Positions 55,351 to 64,000 of a stretch of DNA of 64,000 nt are shown here, in pieces; positions within the stretch are counted from its first letter, which is position 1; each line of letters opens with the position of its first letter. The translations under genes were made by a program, and so were the position numbers. Origin of the DNA: Limonium bicolor (lineage: Eukaryota; Streptophyta; Magnoliopsida; Caryophyllales; Plumbaginaceae); assembly GCA_023374045.1 (NCBI GenBank), contig CM041779.1:273729258-273793257 (forward strand), read 5' to 3'. The notes beneath the pieces are model-generated. The model had not been told where the DNA came from, ran no database searches, and worked only from the letters and a program-made list of their open reading frames with translations.

Positions 55351-58300
55351 TGTAACACCCCTATAATAATAAAACAACAGCGGAAAATAAACTAAAGGTG
55401 CTACAGACCATCGGGCTCCAAACACCCGGTACCAACCTCACCAATTACAACCTTTACAATCAACTAAGTTACGGTCTGAACTTCGAGAAAACTTAACAAA
55501 ACATAACAATAAAAACATTCGCTCTCCACAAAACCTAGTCCCATCCCAAACGCTCATTCTCTTCGTGGCCACCTGTAAGTCAATTCGTACCTGCAAGATG
55601 AAACCAAGCAGCCCACCCCAAAAGGGGCGGGTCAGTTCCCTGGAATGGAACTGGTACAATTCTCCAAAAACAAACTTATAAAACATAACTCTTCAAAATA
55701 AAAGTAACATGAAAAAACTCTTAAAAGTAAAACAGAGATAAAGCACTTCAAAACAATCAAGTAAAGAGAAAGGAAAACAAGACAAAGATAAAGAACTTCC
55801 AAACAAGTCATCCACTTAAGTAGTCACACCACATAGTTAGTAAGCATCCATTGTTGATGTTAGAACCAATTCCCATTAGGAGTAGAAAAACCCAGATAGT
55901 CACAAAGGACTAGGAATGATAAAGTAGATCCAAGAACCAAGAACTCGAGAGTGGAATAATTCAACTGGGAGAGATGGCCCCCACCGCCAATCACGTCCTT
56001 TTAGGACAGGGGATATACAGCCCCTCACTGTTTATCACGTCCACTAAGGACAGGGGATATACAGCCCCTCACTGTTCATCACGTCCACTAAGGACAGGGG
56101 ATATACAGCCCCTCACTGTCAAATATCAATGCCCCTATGGGCGAGGGATATACAGCCCCCTACTGTTACCATTAAAGACGCGCGCACGTCGAAAGAAAGA
56201 TTTCCAAGATTGACCTTTTCCAAAAATCCCGCTAGATCACCAACTACCCAGAGCAATACCAAAACACTCAGTCCTACAGAGTGCAGAAGCGTAAACCCTA
56301 AGCAGCCAATGTCTAACGGGCAACCAAATAGAAGGAACCAATACCCATGTAAGTTCCACATCCAAGGCTCAGTTAGTCACACAAGCTGGGTCAGTCACAC
56401 AACCATTTCCTTTTTTAGAAGTTCCTCTTAAAGCCAGTTAGCGTTTTCCAAAACATTCCACAAGTCAATCAGCCAAAATAACGTAGTACGAGAAACCGTA
56501 CAAAACATTCCATAAAGTCCAAAACACAACAAGCTGAGTACGAGAAATCGTACAAAACATTTCAGAAAGTCCAATACATAGCAAGCTGAGTACGAGAAAT
56601 CGTACCTGGGTAACGTTGTAGCAGTTCTAATCAACTTGCGCAAACAATCAACAGTACTCTGAAGAATATTAAAGGTAACTTACTATCAATAACCCGTACC
56701 CTAAGCAAAACTTAAATGAATTCTTCTCTCTTATCTCCAAATCTCAATTATCTTATAAGCCCTCGCTTAAATGTTATGTATAACCTTTGACTTATTTTAG
56801 AAGGTTGTATAGCCCAAGGTTGTAGGATCAAGGAATGTATTTTATTAACACTTGTTAATTGTTCCACCCTTATCCACTTTACCCATACCTAACCATAATT
56901 CTCACATTAAAGACCTTTATAACATAAGTGCATTATACGTTATTCAATCAACCTTAGAATTTCAATAACAATTCTTAAGCTCAATACTTTTATTCTTACT
57001 TTAGGACATACATCGTGTTATGACCAATGATGGGTTTATCATAGAATACTATACTATTATTTCACAATTTATTGACTATGTATCTTTATCAATATCTACT
57101 AGATAATCCATTATAACTAAGTTTTCCCCCTTAACTTAATTAAGATCTACATCCCGTATACTGAAATCGTAGTGTTGTAGATGCACCTTAGTATAACTTA
57201 TTTGAGCTACTAAACTCAATTATCTTATCTTTAGTTCAGAATGGCCTTTAATTACAACCATCTACTAATCTTGTCATAAGTTGTTAAATTACTTTTCATC
57301 TTGAAATAACCATATTATAGTTAACTCAAACTTATCGAACTCTCACATTTAGTATCCACAAGGTATATTATTTACTTAACCATATCTTTATAATAAGGTG
57401 TTTTAAGATAACCTTTTATGTATCCTTACTTACATTTAATTCCCTAACTGTTTTACTTTTATACACATTCTCTCTATAGACCATGTATAATCCTTTTGTA
57501 TTAAACTTCGTTAAACTCAAGTCTTAAATACATTTTATATTGTTTACAAAACCTAAGGTTTCAAAAGAATAACTTAATAAATTAATTTCCTTTATTGTAT
57601 TTAGGATGGACATTATATCTTAGCATAAGGTAGAATTTATCAAAGAATTAAATTCTAGTTCGTAAGTGAAATTGTTAATTATTTAATAAGATAATCTATT
57701 ATGAAAAATCCCCATACCTTATATTCAAATGACACATTAATATTCCCGTGTCAAAAGGTAAATCCTTATAGCCTCTTATGTAACTTAGTTCCTCTAAATA
57801 AAGGTTCAAAGGTTTATGTATCTAATTTCTACTTACAAACCTTTTAGTAAATCTTTAACTATTATGTACAACACTTATTTATAAACTCACATCTTGAATA
57901 TTAGTAATAAATGTATTTTATATGGCTAACTAATTCTAAGAAACTTAAGGATTATTATTTAGAGTAATTTCCTAATCATAGTTTACTATAGTCTTATACC
58001 ATAATCCCTTTTAATGATTTTATCTCAAAATATTAAGTTATTACTCAATACTATAAATATTAAGAAATGATTAAATCTAGACTTATTTCATCTTCACATT
58101 TAGATGTAAAAGTAACTCATTTACTTTATTATTTTTTATATAATAAGAACATTTAAATGTAAAAGTATTTCATTCCTTTTATTATTAATTATATAATAAG
58201 ATCTATTTGTGTAACACTTTATGTAAACTAATTCCAAATATTCCTAAATTTCAACTTATTAATTTCTTAACCAAATTATAGATTTACATTGTGGTCATTG

Positions 58301-60985
58301 ACTAAATATATACGTATATTTAAATACTGTTTATATAAATCTTAGAAATTCAAAGATAACTAAAAACTCAACCTATAACCATAAATTAATACCACCTCAT
58401 ATAATATTCTTTTATTAGTATCATGTAGAGGTTTAGTTTAACTCATTAATTCCTTCATATCCCATTTTCTATAAGGTATTTTATTTCTTTTATTTATTTA
58501 TTTATCGTATATATATATATATATATCCTTCCTATTATATTTCTCACAAGGAATGTTATTACCTTTATCTATTTTTATTGTATTTATATATATATATACA
58601 TATACCTACACATATTAAGATTTATCGAGAACATTCTTTAAGAAATTCTATTATATTTAATTATATCTAATATCTTTTAGACATATCCAAAACTGATTTA
58701 TGGTTTATAAAATAAAGTATTTCCCTTAGTTTTAGTTAAACATATTAGCTTCCATATTATATATAATAAACAAAATGTAGTTTAGTTAAATTCCTTGATA
58801 AGTTTCTATTTATTTCTCTCATATAAATATATACATAAATATATGTAACAATTTTTACTTCACTTAAAGTTAATACCCAAAATATTTATAAACATACTGT
58901 ATTAATGTTAATTAGTCTTATTATATTTTCCCCAACCTATAAAGTTCATTAATCAACTATACTTTAATTTTTGATTACATTAAAAACTATATATTATAAG
59001 TTATCTTATGAAAAACTCACAAACACAATTTTTAAAACCTTTTCCCGTTGCCCAAAAATTCCCAAACTTAATATACAGTAACTATAACATTTTAGACATA
59101 TTATAAAATTTTTGTTTCATAAAAATATCTTTTTAATTTAGCCAAATAATTCCAGAAAACCCGTAACTTATAAAAATCATAACTTACGTTTAAAAACTCC
59201 AAACCCTTAATAATTTATATCAAAATAAACTACATAAAATAAGGAATCTATGGTTAAAATTGCAAGTCAAAATACATTCGGGAAGATATTTAAATTAATT
59301 AAACAAGTTAGGGTTATTTACTGAAATCTATAGAAACTTAAATAAACTAAATCTGAAACGTTTTAATCTCGGCCGTCCGTTTCTCCTAACTACAATCGGA
59401 CGGCCCTGGTTTATCGAGTTCTTCAGCGAATCCCCAAATCACCGCGAGTACTAATTCGACGATAACTCCAAATCTACAGAACGAAATTGAGTGATTGTTG
59501 TTTCTATGGATTCGAAATCGAATTCCGGTTCTAATGGTACCGATTTCCCCAATTTTCATGCAGTATTCATCAAGATTCGAGGTTGATACGAGAGTTAGGG
59601 TTTATATTCGAACAGGATACGATTCGGATATTAATTCGTCAAATTCTCCTAATCTAGAGCGTAATTGACACAATTGAAACATGGGTTAGGTCGAAATCAC
59701 AACTACGAACAACAATATCGGAAAAATTTGGTCGGAGACTCACCGGATTGTGCGAATTTGGTGAATTCGAAATCGGAAACTGGAAAAAGGCTCGAGCTTG
59801 ACCGTGTTTGGGTAGCCTACTTTGCGACTCTATAACTTTCGGTACAGATTGAGTTAGGCCGTGTTCTTTGGCTCAATCGAAAGATGGGACATAGATCTAC
59901 ACAATGATAACAAGAACTCAATCTAATATGCATTATACAGAAAGAAATTTGACCCGAAAGTTACGAGTTTACCTCTCTGTTTCCGGTATGATTTTATGTG
60001 CTGAAAAATCCGGAACTTTGAGCGACTATAACTTCCAAACGGTTATGAATCAGGCTTGGGAATAAACATGAAAGTTGTAGATGGATTAGTGATCTACACA
60101 ACGAGCTAAAGAAATCGAAATTTGGTTGAAAGACGAGGAAGTTATGGCAAGACGAACATTACCTGAAATCGGATGAAACTGGAAACTGGGTTACGAAACT
60201 CGAAAGTTGACAACTTTGGATCAACTTTCCCGTCGATGTAGAAGGAGTTAGGGCTTGTATGAGTTATGATTGTAAAGAGGGAATTAAGGAGAAGAGAGTG
60301 GTGAAGACGGCACTGGAAAATTCGAAGTAACGAGAGAGATATAGCCGTCACAAGTTAGGTCAAAATCGGGTGGTTGTTAGAGAAAAACCAGGAGATAGAA
60401 CCGACTAAGTGTTGGGGCGCACGAGAGGCTGACACGTGGCAGTTTATGAAATTTTGGCTCTAAACTTCAAACTAGCATAACTTTGGCTAGGATGATCCGT
60501 TTTTGACGTTCTTTTTATCGATCTTCATGGTTTTCCATAACCTATTTTTTTGTATAGGTTTCATGGCCTGGTTTGACCATTCTCAAAAAGTCAACTCTAG
60601 CAAGGCTTAATAAGCTTTAAGGTTTCTAGAATTTTATATTGACTTTTATATTTCCAAACAATGTTCCAACACTTCCTAAAATCTTTATAATATATTTGGA
60701 GTGTTTAGAAATTTCCCCAAGATTTATTGACTTATAAATCTTATTATTAAATTCATAATACTATAGAATAATATATAATAATTAGGAGAAAACCCCTAAA
60801 TAAATTTCACAACCCCTTATATTAATTTAATATTCATAATTCCATATAATAATTTAATATTCATAATTCCATATAATAATTTAATATTCATAATTCCATA
60901 TAATAATTTAATACTTAATAGTATTATTACAGGTTTAATAAAAGAAATCCCCTAAATTAATTTAAATTAATTTAGGGGTATTTCA
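55351..60985 (-). repeat. Z right (5') LTR, complete, 5635 bp
   Basis: Starts TGTAACACCCC and ends GGGGTATTTCA. It carries the uninterrupted site for the W insertion. GC hairpin with GTACCTG at 55587-55635, ABRE-like GACACGTGGC at 60431-60440, and the 27-bp AT repeat in three copies (about 60825-60920). Confidence 0.94.
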
Positions 60986-60990
60986 ACTAT
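60986..60990. repeat. Target-site duplication ACTAT of Z (right)
   Basis: LTR-Y resumes at 60991. Confidence 0.9.
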
Positions 60991-62511
60991 ATACTGGTGC
61001 TAAGCTTCAGGTCTTTAATCAATGTTGTAGTAATTAGCCAATGATAACTTAAAGGTTTATTTAACTAGTCCCATGGCTAGGAGTAAGTAAGTAAAATAAA
61101 ATTAGACATATCTGTTAGACAAGAAATTCAATGGCGTAGTTGGTCAAGATAAACCTGGAACTGAGTCGGGGTTGCATGTTCGAAATCCCGCATAATCCTT
61201 TTAGGGAATTTCGTTTAAATAGCAAAACCGCAACCCGGTCTTGGACTAACCTACTAAGCCCAAGTCTGTGAACTTCAAAAGCCATATAAACAGTTCAAGA
61301 GAGTTTGGGCCGCTCTCAGGTTAAAACTTCAAATCATTCCGAATTAAATGAAATGGGCCTAACAAAAGAGTTAATTACCTGAACCTGGCCCAGATACTAC
61401 GTGAGGATAATTGTAAACTTTAAACTATTATTCATTAAGAGTAAAAGGTGTTTAGCTCTGTGAGCTACTTAACTGATCGATACATGGAACACATTAATTA
61501 TAGGTGATTAGTGGAAGTTCACACTTTCTGTTTGGCTACTGCTCTACACTTACCAGGTACGATTTCTCGTACTCAGCTTGTTGTGTTTTGGACTTTATGG
61601 AATGTTTTGTACGATTTCTCGTACTCAGCTTGTTGTGTTTTGGACTCTATGGAATGTTTTGTACGATTTCTCGTACTCTGATATTTTTGATGATTGACTT
61701 GTGGGATGTTTTGGAAAACGCTAACTGACTTTAAGAGGAATTTCTAAAAAGGAATTGGTTGTATGACTAACTCAGCTTGTGTGACTAACTGAGCCTTGAG
61801 TATGAAACTTACATGGGTATTGGTTCCTTCTATTTGGTTGTTCCATTAGACATTGACTACTTAGGGTTTACGCTTCTGCACTCTGTAGGACTGAGTGTTT
61901 TGGTATTGCTCTGGGTAGTTAGTGATCTAGTGGGAATTTGGAAAAAGGTCAATCTTGGAAATCTTTCTTTCGACGTGCGCGCGTCTTCAATGGTAACAGC
62001 AGGGGGTGATATCCCTCGCCCATAGGGGCATTGATATTTAACAGCAGGGGGTTGTATATCCCTCGTCCATCAGGACATTTTTAACTTAACAGCAGGGGGC
62101 TGTATATCCCTCGCCCATAGGGGCATTGATATTTAACAGCAGGGGGCTGTATATCCCTCGTCCACCAGGACATTTAAATCTGACAGCAGGGGGCTGTATA
62201 TCCCTCGTCCATATGGACATTGATATCTGGCGGTGGGGGCCATCTCTCCCAATTGAATAATTCCACTCTTGAGTTATTGGTTATTGGATCTATCTTATTA
62301 TTCCTAGTCCTTTGTGACTATCTGAGTCTTTATACTCCGAACGGGAATTGGTTCTAACATCAACCATGGATGCTTACTAACTATGTGGTGTGACTACTTA
62401 AGTGGATGACTTGTTTTGGAAGTTCTCTATCTCTATCTTTGTCTTGTTTTCTTTTCTCTTTAACTTGATTGTTTTGAAGTGCTTTATCTCTGTTTTACTT
62501 TTAAGAGTTTG
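60991..62511 (+). repeat. LTR-Y, part 2
   Basis: From about 61550 on it matches the reverse complement of 48600-47720 in Z: GTACGA hairpin repeats, five copies of the repeat with CAGCAGGGGGCTGTATATCC (61985-62230), and the ending TTTTACTTTTAAGAGTTTG. 60991-61550 has no clear match to Z. Confidence 0.82.
61130..61195 (+). repeat. tRNA-like segment, possible SINE head
   Basis: TGGCGTAGTTGG (61132-61143) fits a Pol III A box, and GTTCGAAATCCC (61178-61189) fits a B box at tRNA-like spacing (46 bp). The acceptor stem does not pair and the T loop is one base long, so this is not a functional tRNA gene. A tRNA-derived SINE is possible, but I cannot place its 3' end or a duplication. Confidence 0.35.
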
Positions 62512-62602
62512 TGTAACACCCCATCCAACAATAACACACTTACAATAAACTGCAGCGGAAAACAACGTCATCACATTACTTATCTCGTTGGTGTTACACG
62601 CC

Positions 62603-62624
62603 GTTAGCCACCCACGTGGCTAAC
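62603..62624 (-). other. Perfect 9-bp hairpin (V copy)
   Basis: Arms GTTAGCCAC and GTGGCTAAC, the counterpart of 1936-1957. Confidence 0.6.
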
Positions 62625-62860
62625 AAGGCTAATACATACACATTGTACCGGTCTGATGGGCTAAATTCCCGAGCGACTACACCTTACTATCCCTTTCCAT
62701 TAACACAACAACAACATACACTTTCCAACTATACCGAGTATTTATAACTAATGCCGATAACAATTTCGGTCTTACTACACCTACTGTATATATACAACAT
62801 AAACGATTACCCATGTACAACGACTACCCCGTCCTACTCTCGAACGGCTTCCAGCTCCTT

Positions 62861-62909
62861 GTACCTGAAATAGGAAAAGGAGAGAAAGGGTGGCCCCCAA
62901 GGGGCTCAG
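62861..62909 (-). promoter_or_regulatory. LTR hairpin plus CAGGTAC motif (V copy)
   Basis: Minus strand: CTGAGCCCCTTGGGGGCC, a pyrimidine-rich stretch (CTTTCTCTCC and following), then TTTCAGGTAC. Confidence 0.5.
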
Positions 62910-64000
62910 CACCTTTGCTGGTATGGTAATCCCGCAGCCCACATGCTACCGGGCCACGCACAACTAATTGTCGTCTTAGCATGCGGTTGATTATTTTTAA
63001 ATCATGCATGCAACAGTAAACACACAACACATAATCATTTCGCCTCAACGGCTCAACAAACGGATAATATATCCTTACTTAATAAGTCACTCAAGGTATT
63101 CAATATCCCTAGAGTGTTCCTCCTCTAATGGAGCTCCTTCCTTAATAGACGACACTTACCCTTAAATCGGGTTATCCTTAAACGCCTCTTTTCTCTAACT
63201 AGGATTCATATCCATGATCCACATACTCCACATTATACAACATATAACATACACTACATAACAACACATAACCACACTTTGCACGTTTCCACGTGTACAA
63301 CATAACACCGCAATAGATATTGCATCACAACAAAATACATAACATAACGGGAATGGTTCTCTTAGGAACCGACCCAAACATTGCTTATACACTGGTGAGC
63401 CTAGAGAATGTTGCCAGTCTCATGATAAGCTCGTTATACAATAACAACAACACTCATTACCGTCCTAATAGTCGGACGAGTAACTTAAGTTAAGGTGGTT
63501 CGGGTTTGGAGGCCCGAACACACACACACAAACATGTTCCCCTAAACCGATCATAAGTCAGAATAGCTAAGCTTTGGAATAAGCTAATGGGAGATCATAA
63601 CCCGTGAGGGAAACAACCATAACAAAGAGAAGGGTAAGGCTAAGAAGGATACCCTCTCCCAAACAACGCGCGACCGGCCAAACCGGATTCCTCACCACTG
63701 TTAGTACATACTTACTTTAGATATTAGTTAGAACCCCACTATGGAGTCTATCATAACTACACACCATACATACATATCACAACTGGGTTAAACACACAAG
63801 GGAGATCCCTACATTCACATACACATATCACACAATTAACACACGCATAGCCGTGGTTAGTACGTCCCATGGTTCGGGTCGTTTACTCCGAATACCGAAC
63901 TCTCATGTGATCCTAGACTCAGTTAACTAAGGTTAACACTTCCGAGGTTAAATGGTATCGGAGTTGTACACGCCACATAAATGAATTATTGTAAACTCAT

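Larger units (their letters stand above)
33115..60985 (-). mobile_element. Z: LARD-like non-autonomous LTR retrotransposon
   Basis: Two LTRs of about 5.6 kb (left 33115-33496 plus 47720-53005; right 55351-60985) bound an internal region of only 2345 bp (53006-55350). On the minus strand the order is 5' LTR (right), primer site (55345-55334), internal, polypurine tract (near 53010), 3' LTR (left). Duplication ACTAT confirms both ends. No protein gene is present. The LTRs look nearly identical, so insertion was recent. Length without W is about 13.6 kb. Confidence 0.93.
29241..62511 (+). mobile_element. LTR-Y: gypsy-type LTR split by element Z
   Basis: Starts TGAAATACCCC at 29241 and is a relative of the Z LTR in the opposite orientation. 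Part 1 is 29241-33114; Z follows with duplication ACTAT; part 2 resumes at 60991 and is cut by LTR-V at 62512. The right end and any internal region are outside the window. Total visible LTR is about 5.4 kb. Confidence 0.85.
62512..64000 (-). mobile_element. LTR-V: gypsy-type LTR, running off the window
   Basis: Starts TGTAACACCCC inside LTR-Y (preceding GTTTG would be the target duplication). On the minus strand this is the end of a 3' or solo LTR. Diverged relative of LTR-X. No genes; the ORFs at 62824-63048 and 63195-63392 are not recognisable proteins. Confidence 0.8.

Overview
The window is plant nuclear DNA, most likely from a eudicot with a large, repeat-filled genome. The evidence is Ty3/gypsy-type LTR retrotransposons with tRNA-type primer sites, a CACTA (En/Spm) DNA transposon with spliced plant-style genes, and AT-rich composition. 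I recognise no host gene, no rRNA and no intact tRNA gene. The species cannot be told from the sequence. All but about 1.9 kb (10626-12499) can be assigned to a specific transposable element, and that stretch looks like an old LTR.

Layout. (1) 1-2060: right end of an LTR (LTR-X, + strand) inserted in (2) E1, a Tat/Ogre-like element at 2061-10625: 5' LTR fragment, tRNA-Arg-type primer site, a gag gene (4191-5234), tandem-repeat arrays, polypurine tract, and a complete 3' LTR (8577-10625). (3) 10626-12499: relict. (4) E2, a second Tat/Ogre-like element starting at 12500. Its 5' LTR is split by (5) a 10.4-kb CACTA transposon (13732-24117, target duplication CTG). E2 has no gag, and its 3' LTR is cut after 66 bp by (6) LTR-Y (29241-33114, continued at 60991-62511). 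LTR-Y is split by (7) Z, a minus-strand element (33115-60985, target duplication ACTAT). Z's left LTR is split by (8) W (33497-47714, target duplication AAAGT). (9) LTR-V (62512-64000, minus strand) interrupts LTR-Y again and runs off the window.

The insertion order reads directly from the breaks: W is younger than Z, Z than Y, Y than E2. CACTA and V are independent later hits in E2 and Y, and X is a later hit in E1. W (LTRs about 4.5 kb, internal 5.2 kb) and Z (LTRs about 5.6 kb, internal only 2.3 kb) have primer sites and polypurine tracts but no recognisable protein genes, so they fit the LARD class (large non-autonomous derivatives) and would need enzymes supplied by other elements. E1 keeps only gag. 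The CACTA element carries a TNP2-type transposase gene and a second multi-exon gene that joins an En/Spm-type transposase-24 region to a Ulp1-like cysteine protease. Both are broken by small indels.

The most interesting signals are structural. Every polypurine tract in the window, including two extra internal copies, sits just after a short perfect or near-perfect hairpin, and the stem differs between W and Z by paired changes. Four LTR families share a GC hairpin followed by a CAGGTAC motif. The E1/E2 LTRs carry a constant 203-bp intron-like segment whose flanks stay in frame. A perfect 91-bp inverted repeat lies near the CACTA 3' end. One 45-bp unit has been amplified separately in E1 and E2. 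Many copy-to-copy differences are single-base indels, so some frameshifts may be assembly errors.
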